A DNA stretch of 64,000 bases from assembly GCA_003117195.1 (NCBI GenBank), contig BDSI01000063.1, positions 505,404-569,403 on the forward strand. Direction: 5' to 3'. The notes under the pieces are model-generated. The model did no database searches and was not told where the DNA came from. It saw nothing but the letters and a program-made list of their open reading frames with translations. This document shows, piece by piece, positions 1 through 11,599 of this stretch (the first letter of the stretch is position 1; each line of letters starts with the position of its first letter). Made by a program: the position numbers and the translations under genes. Source of the DNA: Eudorina sp. 2006-703-Eu-15. Lineage: Eukaryota; Chlorophyta; Chlorophyceae; Chlamydomonadales; Volvocaceae.

Positions 1-475
1 ACTGCGTCGCCATACCGCTCCGAACCCAAGTGGACCCCTCCCCCCGGCACCGCGACAAACTGGCCCCGTCCGCGCATGGGTTGGCGTGGGGTGGGGGTAT
101 AAATCGAAAATGCAATGGCATGGGGTGGGCACCCTCGAGGTCCCCCTGCCCGGGATCCCGGCGGCGGGGGGGTGGGGACGGGACGTCGGACGAGCTGACC
201 GCGGCGCTGAGGGCGATCCTACGAGGGGGGCCGCCGTGGTCACGTTTCGCTGGCATGGCCCCCCCCTTGCCGTGTGAGGGCCAGCTGTGAGGACCAGCCA
301 ACGCGGCCTGAATAATGCGCACGCCACCCTCCTCGCCACCCGCGTGCCTGCCCTCGTCGCGGGTGTACGGGACGCCGCGGGTGCCCAACCGTTCCTGTGG
401 CCCCCTTTTTGATATCAATCCAAACAGCGAAACCGTCTCCCCCCCTTTTGCCCCACCCTCCTGGGAAGTGATCTA

Positions 476-3400
476 CTACTGGCGGTTGAAGTTGGGGTCT
501 GGCTCGTTGAGCAGTCGCTGCCTGATGAGCTCTGCCTCCACGTCCTCCAGGTAGACCACCCCCAGGGGGGAGAAGTTGTCGTCCACCACCACCGCCGCGG
601 AGGAGCCCTTGGCGGCCATGGCGGCCTTGGCCTGGGCCAGCGGCAGCGTGTGCCGTACGTACAGGTTGGCGCGGGTGCCCAACACGTCCTCGACTGGAGG
701 GGTGGGGTAAGGTTAAAGGGGGAGGGGGGAGGATAAGGACAGTTAGCCCGAGGATGGGGTGGAACGTTGATCCGTTGATCCGTTGATCCGGGGGTCAAGA
801 GGGACGGACCTTCATGATCCCAGCGGCTGAGGGCCCCGGGTGCGTGACCGAGGTCGGTGACCTAGGACTCCTTTCCTCCCGCTGGGGGCCGCTGCCGGAG
901 AGCAGCACCACAGTCCCCCGGGGGCCATCCGGGCCCAACCCAGATGCCCAACCACACGCCTCTCATCCCAACGTGCCCCCCCCCCATGTCCCGTCCCGTC
1001 CTGTCCCCCCCCAATGTCCCGCTCTGGCCCCCGCCTCACCCGTCTTGACTCCGTCCGCCGCGGGTGCCCCCGGGGGCGTCACCAGGCTGGCCGCCCAGAA
1101 GAAGGCCTTCTCACGCAGGTACAGCTCAACCAGGGCCTGGGGGGGGAGGGACGGGGGGCGGGGGGAGGGGCCGGGGAGGCGGAGGGGGGAGTAGGTAGCG
1201 AGGGGTCGCAAGGCTGTGGGATGAAAGCAAGGATGGACAAAAGGATGCATGCATGCATGCTTGAATGAATACGTCACGGGGGGGGGGTTCAGGGGACCCT
1301 GGCTGGGCCCCAGGGGGGATGCAGGCGGAGGGGGGAGGAGGCGACTCGGGAGCCGGAAGAGGCGTACAAGGATGGGAGGAGGGATGCCGGGGGCCGGAGC
1401 CCCTCCTTCCGCCGCCACTCCGCACGCGGCGCTACCGTGTCCTGGCCCCAACCCCTAGCCCAGTCGGACTCCCGCCCCCCGCCCCCCCACCCCCGGCCCG
1501 CCCCCTCACCGGCACACACGCCTCCCTCTTTCCCCACCTCTCCGCTTATACAAAACAAATACAAAACAATCATGAATATGTCTACCAATCTTCTATACCC
1601 TTCCTCTCTCCCCCCTCTCCCCCCCCCACCTGCTCCAGCCGCTTAGAGAAGATGCCCTCCAGGTAGTCGGTGCACAGCGACGCCACCCCGATGGCGGACA
1701 GCAGCGGCACCAGCAGCCCCGTGTCCCGGGTGATCTCCACCATCAGCGCCACGGCGGTCAGGGGCGCGCGGCAGGCGGCGCCCAGCACCGCCGCCGCGCC
1801 CACCACCACCAGGGAGGTGGGGTCGGGCAGCCCCCAGGGCGCCGCCACGAAGTGCCCCATCACGTCGCCCACCAGCGCCCCAAGGAACAGCGACGGCGCG
1901 AAGAGGCCGCCCACCAGTCCGCCGCCCACACACACCGAGGTGGCCACGATCTTGGCGGTCAGCAGCGCGGTCAGGTCACCCGCCGACATGCCCGTCGAGT
2001 CGCGGAAGATCTCCTCCAGGTTCACATAGCCGTACTGGACCTGTCGTACAACAGAGTCGAAACAAAGAGGAGCAAGGGCACGGGGAGTGGTGGGGACACA
2101 CACACACACACACACGCGCGCGGCGCAGCTCGCCTCTACTAACACACACGCTTCTGGGCCTGGGTGGTCCGGGCGGGGTTCCAGCTCCACAACACGCGCG
2201 TGTGCGGTACGCCCGCCCGCCACTGGGTGCCCCTCGGGGCGACACCCCACACGTGTCGGAGGGGGGGAGAGACCTCCGCCCCGCCCCGCCTCCCGGCCGT
2301 CCACCCTCCAGTGCAGGTCCTCCCCTCCCCTCTTCTCCCCCAGCATCCGCGGCCCTTCAGGTCACATCCCGCTACCCCCCTTGCGTCCATCCCCCCCCGC
2401 CTGTCCCCCACCTGCGGGAAGCGGTACGCGACGATGCCGCACATCACTCCCGCCACGGGGGCCGACAGCCAGCGGGGCAGCGGCCGCAGCGCTATCTCCG
2501 ACACGCGGACGCCCTCGTACAGCGCCACCGCCGCCACGCTGCAGCCTGCCACCAACGGGGGGGGTGGGGGCGGGGGCGGGCGGCGCATAGGGTAAAAACA
2601 AATAACAGACCCATAAGCGAACCCGGGCACGAACCCCGGCGGTCAGGGGCCTGTGTACTGAGGGGGAAGATGACGTGGTCCAGACCCGGAGGCGCGGGCG
2701 GGGGTGGGGGTGGGGGCAGGGGTGGGGGTGGGGGTGGGGGTGGGGGTGGGGGTGGGGGTGGGGTGGGGGCGGGGGTGGGGGTTCCACCCATCGGGATTCC
2801 TGTGTTTGGTTTCCCCGCTGGGTGCACCCCGGGATATCCAAGGCCCCCTGGGCTGGAGATGATTACGGTATGGACCGACCGCTCCTCCTGGGTGCGATCC
2901 ACCAGCGGGTGTCCCCCCGTCCTCGGCTGGGGTGACTCGCCCGGGGGCCCCAAACCGATCAGTGCGCGTTGGCCCTTCCCCGACCCCCACACGGCACACC
3001 CAGTCGACCTCACCCAGCCCCAGCGCCGAGAACTGGAGGACATCCACGAGCAGGTTGGGCTGGATGGAGAAGTAGGGGATGCGGCCCACCTGGAGGCGGG
3101 ACAGGGGGGTGTAGGAAATTGGGCGAGGGGGGGTAAAGGGTGGGGGGGGGATGGCGGGGTTGTCAGGAAAGCAAGAGGTAACGATACCCCCTCCTACCCT
3201 ACTCTACTGTACCGTACTGTAACCCCTCCTACCCTCCCCTCCCCCCGTTTCTTTTTTCTTTTCATTTCAGCCTTCCCTTTCCCCCTCCCCTCCCCCACTT
3301 CCCCCCTCCCCCGCCCCACCAAGTGGGTCCCCGCGCCCGCGATGCCCAGCGCCTGTCCCTGGGTGCGCAGGAAGCCGATGACCCCGGCCGCCACCGATGT

Positions 3401-6400
3401 GGACACGAAGACGGTGGAGGTGGAGAGGCGGTCCAGACCCAGGCGGCTGCTCTTGAGCACAAACTCCACCGCGAAGAGCGCTCCGGACACCGGGGCGTCG
3501 AAGGCGGCCGACACACCTGGCGGCCGGGAGGCAGGAGGGAGGGGGCAGGAGGGAGGGGGCAGGAGGGAGGGGGCAGGAGGGAGGGGGCAGGAGGGAGGGG
3601 GCAGGACATCGGTAGACATTATCCCGGAAGGGAGGGAGGGGAGTGGGTAGGCAGTTAACTCAAGTGCTGAGTCTGCTGCCAAGGTCGGCGGCTTCAGACG
3701 GGAAGGAAGGAACGGCCGGGCGGAGGGGGGGAAGGGAGGGAGGAAGTCTAGACTGGCACAAGTCCGCGGCCGGCCGCACTCCCGCCCTCCGGCAACCCAC
3801 GTGCAAGGCCCTCCCCCTCCCCCTCCCCCTCCCCCTCCGGGTCCAACGGGTCCCGGGCCCTCCTCACCGCCATCTTGCACTGCGTCTCTCTCTCTCGGGG
3901 CCCGCAGCTCCCCTCCCCTCCCCTCCCCTGCCCTCCCCTCCCCTCCCCTCCCGGGCATCCATCAGGTGGTGTGGTGTGAGGTGCACCCCCAACGCCCCTA
4001 CCTCGGACGCGGCCATGTCTGCAACCGCAGCAAAACTCAATCGTAGGAACCCTCCCTCAGTCCACCCCTCCCTCAGTCCACCCCACCCTCAGTCCACCCC
4101 ACCCTCAGTCCACCCCACCCTCAGTCCAGCCCGACCCACCCGCCGCCGCGCCGGCCGCGATGAGCATCCTCTGTCGGCGCTTGCTTAGGTTCTTGGGCGC
4201 AATGACCGCCGCCGTGTTGGCCCCCAGCTCCACACTGGGAGCCTCGGGACCCAGGGAGGCGCCGCTGCCCAGAGTCACCGCACTGGCGAAGGCCTTGCGG
4301 GCCACCTGCGGGGCGGGGTGGGGAGGGGTGGGCGGGGCCGGGGTGTGGCGGGGTGTGGCGGGGTGGACTGCGGGTGGGGTGGGCCACAGGACAAGTGCGA
4401 AAAGGCTCGTCCACAGCGGGTCCTGCTGCCCGGAGGTGCAGGAGGCAGCAGGGGGCTGCAGGGGGCAACAGGGGGCTGCAGGGGGCTGCAGGAGGGACAG
4501 CTGCCCGCCGGACAGTCAACCCCACCCACCAAGGGTCATGGGGACATGAAGACATGGGGACCGCCGACCGGCCGAGTGCCGTACCTGCCAGTACGACTTG
4601 GGCAGCGCGGCCTTGGCCGAGTCGTCCGTGACTCCCTCCATGGCCCTCGTGAGCACTTTGAGCGCCGGGCTGAACCCCACGCTCTGGAGCCAGGCCACCG
4701 CAAAACCCGCCGCCACCGGCATCACGCAGCTGACCGGAGGAGGGGTGGAGGGGGGTGGAGGGGTGGGCCACGTGTTGAGCTCGGGAGGGGGGGAAAGGGG
4801 GTACTTGAGATGACAGACATGCCATATCCATACTGCGCTGGCTGGAGGAGGAGTGATCGCGGAGCGTCGCGGGTTGGGACGTCGGGTCGGATGTGTGCCA
4901 GGTCGTTCGCAGGAGGCGCCGCGCAGCGCGGGGGAGAACCTCCATTGGGATGGGGTGAGGTGTTGAGAGGTGAATGCGGGTGACTGCAGCCACCCTGTGC
5001 ACCCCGCCCCCGCCATGTGTTGACACGCACCCTCCGCGGTGTTGCCCGCTTGCCCCCGGGCTGCGGGCGCAGATCAGCTCTCCCCTCCCCTCCGCGGAGA
5101 GGCAGCGGGGGGCAGGAGTGGGTTACGCTACCCCACCGACAGCACTGGCGGATGGCGAAGCCCCTCCCTGCCCCTCCCTCCCTTTCCTCCCTTTCAGCCA
5201 CTGGCCCTTCATCGTTGCAGCGCCCTCTCTCTGTGCCTCCCTCCCTCCCTCCCTCCCCCCCCATGCTGCTCCTTCACCTCACCGGCCTCTCCCTGCCCTC
5301 CCCTGCCCTCCCCTCCCCTGCCCTCCCCTGCCCTCCCCTCCCCTGCCGCCCCCCCGCTCTCCGCCCCCTCCCTCCCCACCGGAAGGGCACCGCCAAGCCA
5401 AACAGCTCCAGACCCGTCTTCCGACCGCCGCCGATGCCCAGCCCCGAACTGAAGATGTCGGGCAGGTCGTGGATGGTCTGGATGGACACATCGAACACGA
5501 ACACCGCCGCGGCCACCAGCCCGCCCGTCAGCACCGCGTAGGTCAGTGTGGTGATGTCGTCCTGATCCTTCAGCCAGTCCGCCACGGGCGCCACGGAGGA
5601 CACCTCCACGTCCGTAAGGCCCTCGGGGGTGTCCGCCATGTCGATGCTGCCGCCCGCGGGACCCATGGCGGAGATGGAGCCGCCGATGCGGGACAACGCG
5701 CCGCTGCCGTCGGCGTCGCTGCTGCCGACGGCGATGCCGATGTCGGCCGCCAGGTCGCTGCCGTTGGCAAGGCGGGCGTCGCCGGGGAAGCCGAAGCCCG
5801 AGGGGCGGACGTTGACGGAGATGGCGGCGTCCACGACGGTGGGCATGGGCCGGCCGGCGGCGACGGCGGCGGCGACGGCGGCAGCGGAGACGGCGGCGGT
5901 AGTGGCGGCGCCGACGGCGCCGTCGGGCATGGGCTGCATGACGTCGGCGACGGTGGGGAGGGTGGAGACGGGCATGCAGTGCGTGGTGGCGTCGCCGTTG
6001 GGACCCACCTCCACGACGCATACCTCGTCGGCCAATGAGCCGGTGGCGGCGAGGGCCGCGTCGGCGGCGGCGGCGGCGCCGCCGCCGCCGCCGCCGGCGG
6101 GTCCGTCGTACGACCCCAGCGACAAGGAGTCCATGGTGCCCACCGACGCAGCGCTGCCGACGCTGCCGTTCCGATCACCGTTGCGGTACGGTACGGCATC
6201 CTCGAGGTCCTCGTACAAGCTCAGCGGCGGCGGTGCCTCGGCCACGGTGCTGACGGCGGCGCTGCTGCGGGGCGACGTTGCCGCCGTCGCGGTCTTGGGG
6301 GACCCGCCGGGCGACGTCCCCGCCAGGTTGGCGTCGTCGTCGAGGCTGCCGGCGCTGCCGCCGCGGCCGGGGGAGACGCTGGCGGAGCGGAAGGGGGCCG

Positions 6401-6791
6401 AGCGGACGAGGAGGAGGCTGCGGGGGCGGCGGCTGCGTCCGAAGACCGGTGGCGGCGACGTGGCGCGCGGCGGGATCGTCCGCGCATACGACCCTGAGGG
6501 TCCCGGAGCCGAGGCACCACAGGTTGGGTGCGGTCCGAAGGCGCTGGCGGGGGAGGTGCTGGAAGCGGCGGCGGCTGTGCGCGGCCCAGAGATCCAGCGG
6601 GACCGCCCGAGGGCGTCGTCAGCGCACAGCGTCGCAGCCACCCCGCGCCTCAACCGCCCGCGCGGCTGCGCGAGGCCGGCACAGCCGTAGCCCAGGCCGC
6701 TTCCGCTCGTGCTACATGTTGCAGTCACTGTGCTGCTCGATGATCGGCAGGATGCGGGATGCCCAGGCGCGGGCGCAAGCGCGAAGGCCAT
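476..6791 (-). CDS. Chloroplast-type CLC anion channel/transporter (CLC-e/f-like)
   Basis: This is a voltage-gated chloride channel family protein, probably plastid-located, that moves anions across a membrane. Nine exons (6791-5380, 4729-4585, 4305-4140, 3516-3320, 3089-3014, 2545-2412, 2040-1630, 1136-1040, 693-476) join in phase to 951 aa. Residues 1-60 are rich in Ala, Ser and Arg, like a transit peptide, and are followed by about 350 low-complexity residues. The membrane part starts near residue 412. The first anion motif GSGASLGPEAPS (532-543) keeps the gating glutamate E540. Helix H follows (AAFDAPVSGALFAVE), and GGLFAPSLFLG lies near 754-764. The C-terminus after residue 880 fits a single CBS-like unit instead of the usual pair. 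By comparison with CLC-ec1, the proton-glutamate position is a Phe. Family assignment is very secure. The subclass and plastid location are inferred, and the ATG at 6791 is the first in-frame ATG. Confidence 0.92.
2697..2783. repeat. G-rich (GGGGGT)n tract in a CLC intron
   Basis: About 85 bases made almost only of runs of four or five G separated by T, inside the CLC intron 2546-3013. The plus strand (antisense to the gene) could form G-quadruplexes. The sense strand is a C-rich tract. Confidence 0.9.
3531..3605. repeat. 15-bp minisatellite next to a CLC splice acceptor
   Basis: Five head-to-tail copies of GCAGGAGGGAGGGGG. Read on the gene strand it is a C/T-rich array that ends about 13 bases before the acceptor of the exon starting at 3516, so it forms the polypyrimidine region of that intron. 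Confidence 0.9.
4051..4130. repeat. 16-bp minisatellite next to a CLC splice donor
   Basis: About five copies of a unit close to CCCTCAGTCCACCCCA. The array starts about 10 bases inside the intron after the donor of the exon ending at 4140. Confidence 0.88.
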
Positions 6792-7415
6792 CACCGTCAC
6801 GCAAGTTCCGGAGTGTATGCGCTGTGCGTGTGGAGCGGGTGGTTAAATATCGCTGGCCGGAACAAGGAATACTTGGTCCGACCAAGATACTGGACGATAA
6901 AGGTTTGGTCGACAAGGGTCACAAAGAGCCACACGACCAGCAAAGCTCCGCCAAAAAGCTCCGTCTTGTCGTAAACGAGCTCCAAAAGGCCAAAAGGATG
7001 AACTCTGCCCGAATTACAGACCTTCAGGCCAATACAGCGGCAAGTGTACTCCTCGGCATCACTGTCCGAAGCTCCGCGCCACAATAGCTTCCCAGTTATA
7101 AACGTCCTTGCAAATATACGTGAAACGTGGCAAGACTGCGCACAAATCTTGCGCCTCACGACGAGTGCTGGACCGATATATGTTGTGAGAGTCCGATGCA
7201 CTATCTTTGCGTCAGACCGCTGCGAGTGCAATAGGCAGCAAGGATGACAGCCGGTCACTTGCAATGTAGAGGAGATCTCAGCGTGTGACGGCACGCTCTC
7301 AACTTTTACAACCAACTTTGGCGAAACCACCATCAAACAACTGGATCAGAAAAGCTCTTCGGAAACCCAACTACACGACTCCATTCGCCCCAACTCACAA
7401 TTCTATATCATTCAA
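6792..7415. promoter_or_regulatory. Shared 5' region between two divergent plastid-protein genes
   Basis: These 624 bases separate the CLC start codon (minus strand) from the start codon of the small plastid membrane protein (plus strand). No coding segment is convincing here, and base composition is less GC-rich than in the genes. It must hold both 5' UTRs and promoters. No specific box was identified. Confidence 0.6.
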
Positions 7416-8418
7416 ATGGCTACCATAAGCAGCACATTCCGAGCACAAAATGTTAGATATTCCTCCCAGGGGCCTCGCATGGTTGCGCAGAGTTGCTGCA
7501 ATAGGCGTGCAAATTCATACCTTAAATATAATGCAGGCAATCGAGGGCGCCAATTGACGGTGAGTGCGACTTTTGGCGACCTTATCGGATGTGTTTCTAA
7601 CCGATTTTGACTGGATCATCCCGCTCATAGTTAGCCAGGGCTCATGTGCACGATTCCCTGTAGCATTCCGTTCCGCAAACGATGCCCATGGATAGCCATT
7701 TAGTCGGCAAGGTCTTGCACAGCATCCGTGGCCGAAGTCTCAACCGGGTTCATTCCCCAACAGCTGGTGCATTCCAAGCGTGCAACGGATGAGGATGAGA
7801 AGCTCATCGAGGAGATGAAGCGGGCCGCCGAAAAAGGCGACCTATTGGAGAGCAGCGTTGCGGACGTCGCCGTCAAGGTACGACATGGCAAGCGGGCGTG
7901 GACGGTGCAGTACCAACTGCACGTGCCGGAGAGGCTACAGTTTCAGCTGCTGACATCGCCATTCGCACTTCATACCGAGCCCGAGAACTTGTTGCCAGTG
8001 ATCAGCGCACTCGGGGTGCTGCTACGAGCACACATTGCAACAACACGTCCGGCCCGTGGCCGGTTCCCCGGCTGTACCGTCCCCAGGGCACCTGACTGAC
8101 GGCCAGGGCACCCACTGCTGCCCTCGCTCGAAAGGACCGCGCCGTGATGCCAGTGGATGGCTCCCCAGGGCGTCATACCGTATCTAGCCCCGGGTTCCGT
8201 CAAACTTGGGCGCAGGGCCCGCACGACCATCCGCACGGTACCGATACGGCATACCGTCATGTGAGATTGTGACCCTCCTGCCGGGGCGGCACCGGCCGCT
8301 GATCGCGCCGCAGGTGCTGGCAGTGGCTGCCGCCGTGGGCGTCGTGGTGGTGCTGGCCTACCTGGGCCAACCCGTCATAGAGAACACGGTGGCCGCCTTC
8401 CCGCGGGCCGCAGCGTGA
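7416..8418 (+). CDS. Small plastid-targeted single-span membrane protein, function unknown
   Basis: Three exons (7416-7559, 7704-7877, 8314-8418), all joining in phase 0, give 140 aa. Residues 1 to about 58 are rich in Ser, Arg, Gln and Asn with almost no acidic residues, and end near RSCTASVA, like a chloroplast transit peptide. Then comes a charged, probably helical segment (DEDEKLIEEMKRAAEKGDLL) and a C-terminal hydrophobic helix of about 18 residues (VLAVAAAVGVVVVLAYLG) with a short tail. The first donor is GTGAGTG and the second GTACGA. I do not recognise the family. The size and the single C-terminal span suggest a small thylakoid or envelope protein or an assembly factor, but that is inference. 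The gene is head to head with the plastid CLC gene. Confidence 0.72.
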
Positions 8419-9511
8419 GGCCCCTGAGGCTGCACCAGCGGGTACTGCCCCCCGGCGAGGCACCCTAAGCGGCCCGAGTCCGCCCGCAGTCATGCATGCG
8501 GGTACCAGGAGGCCGCCGCGGGTTCGCTGAACCGATTGTGAGTCGGCAGGTACCGCCGGGTGTGTATGGCGCAGCGGGTTGTCGCGGCCGGGAGGTCATC
8601 GGTCAGGCAGCCCCACCCCCCTGGTCGCGGTGTGGTGTTGCCCCTGGGCGCTTCCCGCGCACCGACCGCGCTGCGGCGAGGGAGTGGTGCTCAATCGTCG
8701 ACTGCGAGGGGAACACGCGAGAGGCTGTGAGATGGAGCGGCGAATGATTCGCGGGGCCGTAATCATCCTAGATGTCGTACTGTCGTACGCTGCTTGCTGA
8801 ATGCGCCCGCGCTGTTTCGGTGTCCTTATTTGGGTGTTCGGTCGGTTCCGCCTCAATTGCAAGCCTGGGGAAGTTGGTGGTGGCGGTCTGATGGGCTCTG
8901 CGATGAAGGCGGCGGCGGGCGGTGGCTCGGGGTTCGTTGGATTCTCCCAGCCGCGTGCCGTGTTGACGAGAGCCTTGCTTCAATCCGTCTCAGAAGGACA
9001 GCACGACGATAGAATGGAGGCAAGATCGGAGTCTCCCCTTGATGCGCGTGCTGTGGGCAACGCCGCGGGGTCTGCGCCGTGGGACGCGTTCTGCGCTCGA
9101 TGCTCTCGGATGAGGAGGCCAGAGGGGGGTCGTGAGCGCAGCTGGCTGGCTTGGGGACGTCCGGTCGTGAACCTCCTGCTGTTTGCCGTTGACACAGTAC
9201 ACGTCGTGTGCGGTGAACGAGAAGGATGCGAGGTGATTGTTGTACGTCCGAGACCGCGTGCCGATTACCCGTACCTAATCCATGACCAGGAATGAGGATC
9301 GCAACGCGGCTACACCAGTTACACGGCTTAACGTGTCGGGGGAATGTCACCTGTACAAGTTGAGCTCCGAATCAAATCAGCTGATCACTCCGGTGACACA
9401 GCACATGCGGGCAGAGGACAAGTTCCACCGCACCGGTAATCCCAGTGCCGACACCGCAACTTCACCAACACATAAGTTCAGCACCAACACCTGGTACAAG
9501 CATCAGCCTCA

Positions 9512-9556
9512 GCTATAGGTCATGATGCTATAGGTCATGATGCTATAGGTCATGAA
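9512..9556. repeat. Three tandem copies of a 15-base unit
   Basis: GCTATAGGTCATGAT is repeated three times in a row; the last copy differs at its final base. It lies in intergenic DNA about 1.1 kb downstream of the small plastid protein gene. Confidence 0.95.
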
Positions 9557-10289
9557 GCTACTTGAGCAACCAACCTCAAAACACCTGACCCCTTCGGCGA
9601 ACGCACGCAGACCCATCGAGAACCAAGTATCGAGTGCGCGAAACGAGCGAACATGAATGTGGGGTTAGCTTGGTGACCCAGATGCGAACAAACCTGGGGT
9701 CGGGCCACCGTTCACGTGTAGACTACCAAGCGCCCTTGCGCCGAGACGTTGACCCTGGCACTTGGCCGCATCCGCGGTCCGCAGTGCCCGTAGACGCCGT
9801 CAATTTGATGGCGCAAAGCAGATGCCGTACGGTACGGACCAACACGGGCGTGCCTACGTTTGTGCCTCCGTTCGCGGGAAGGTAAATAGTACGCAACCTG
9901 CGGCAACTTGACATGGGCACATGCCACCATACCCGATTCAAGAGCGGAATCCATCATTCTCGGACCAGTGGCGTAACGTCTCAACACCACCACCACCACT
10001 GCCAGCATCGTCTTCACCAACTTACTGTGCGCCTGCCTCTCAAACCTAACTAACGGGCAATCTCTTGCGTAGTAGCCACCACCTTCGCCGTACCCTGCGC
10101 ATCAAGCGTTGTTGAGAGGCCATATACCTGCACCCGCCATATGTGCGGGGCGCTCTGGCTGTTGTTTGCGCTCGCAGCGGCAACCGGCGTTTATGAAAAC
10201 CCGAAGCGCTCTCATGACAACGTACGAATGTACGGGTACGGCACACACAAAGCCGGCACACACGACTCCTGACCTGATCGCTCGCAACA

Positions 10290-10333
<44 letters not shown>

Positions 10334-10341
10334 GCGCGCGC
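10290..10341. repeat. CA/CG dinucleotide microsatellite
   Basis: About 42 bases of CA followed by about 10 bases of CG. Intergenic. Confidence 0.95.
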
Positions 10342-11339
10342 AACACGCACAGCGCAGCCACACAGGTAGTACCACACACAGGGTAGACAAAAGAGTAACA
10401 CACGTGGCCAAAATATAATCTACAATTATCGCTTTCGTTGCACGGTATACTTGCGGGACCCACCAAGGTCATCTCCTGTGTCATCAGATCAGCCAAAGTG
10501 TCACTAAGTCTTGCGAATGCCGGTTGAGGTAGTACTAGTCATAGGCAGCAACTACAGCAGCAACTACGGACAAGGCGGAAGACAGCACAACTACCCTATC
10601 AGCAGGGCGGCGTGCCCTCAAGGCCGCGCCGCACACTTTGGCGTGTACATCCTGGAAGCACACGACAGTCAGCCGCATCTATGCTCCCCGGGCGTCTCTC
10701 TAAGTGCTGTTGGGAAATGCCTGGGGCCGCGGGACTAGCTCCCGGCCTTTTCCGTTCACAACGTCCTACTCAGCTGCGCAACCGCGTCACGACAGAAACT
10801 GACTCCCAAGCAAGGTAACAAGCCAAAACAGCCCGAACGGCTAGACGCTAGTGCAAAACACACCTGTATTTCAGATATAGCCAACGCTGCGAAAAAAACA
10901 ACTGCAAGCACCCGTTCGCAGGAACAACCTAAATGTCTACAGCAGTCATCACGACCCCGACCCCTGTACTACGGGCACGCACCCGAAGTGCAACTCTCCT
11001 TTTTTCAGCTCGCATCTGCGCCCCATTCGGCACAACGGAGTTCATGACGACGTACACATGTGGGTACAACAGAAATCAGGGAAAGCAGAGTTCGGTCGTG
11101 CCGTGCCACCGGCGGACACCGAGACAACGCTGCCAAGGTCCTACCAACCTAGTTTAGTCGGAAGCACAAAACGCTCGGGCGGGGGGATCAAAGCTGCACG
11201 CGCACGCCACGCCGCCGTACTATCAGGAAAGGTCTCAAGCACACAGAAGCGGAGACACCGAAGCGGATTGCATCTATATATCACATATAACTGTCTGACC
11301 TCAGTTCTTGCGCCAAGCTTCCGCAGCTTCGAAACAAAC

Positions 11340-11398
11340 ATGGCTTTGTCAAGCAGGTCATTAGTCGCAGCGCAAACCCGGAGCCTGCTTGGATTCGG
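11340..11398 (+). other. Possible lone first exon encoding a transit-peptide-like start
   Basis: An ATG after a CAAACA context opens a 59-base exon encoding MALSSRSLVAAQTRSLLGF, rich in Ser, Ala, Leu and Arg, and ends at a strong donor (GGGTGAGTC). It resembles the first exon of a plastid or mitochondrial protein, but I found no second exon in phase before the oppositely oriented gene. It may be a relic or chance. Confidence 0.25.
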
Positions 11399-11599
11399 GT
11401 GAGTCACAGCCATACCCCATATGCCGGGATGGCCAAACAGCATCGTACGCGGACGCGCGTAAATCGTTCGCGGTCACGTGTCTACTCAGGTAGTCGCCGA
11501 GCTCGACCGTTTGCGTAGGGTGGGAAGAGGGTATCCACCGTCCACCTCGCACACTCCCCTGCAACGCTCCAAAACTCTAAGCGCTGGTCCAAGAGTTCC

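Larger units (their letters stand above)
8419..11339. other. Intergenic stretch without a convincing gene
   Basis: No exon set with good splice sites and coding character was found on either strand. The first part must include the 3' UTR of the small plastid protein gene. The rest holds a triplicated 15-base unit and a CA microsatellite, listed separately. Reading frames of 60-165 codons exist but look like random open frames. Confidence 0.55.

Noticed and set aside
2202..3650. 482-codon plus-strand open frame
   Set aside because: Antisense to three verified CLC exons and full of Gly/Arg runs caused by G-rich introns. The minus strand carries the conserved family motifs.
4974..6038. 354-codon plus-strand open frame
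   Set aside because: Antisense shadow of the first CLC exon; Asp/Gly/His repeats reflect codon composition of the real strand.
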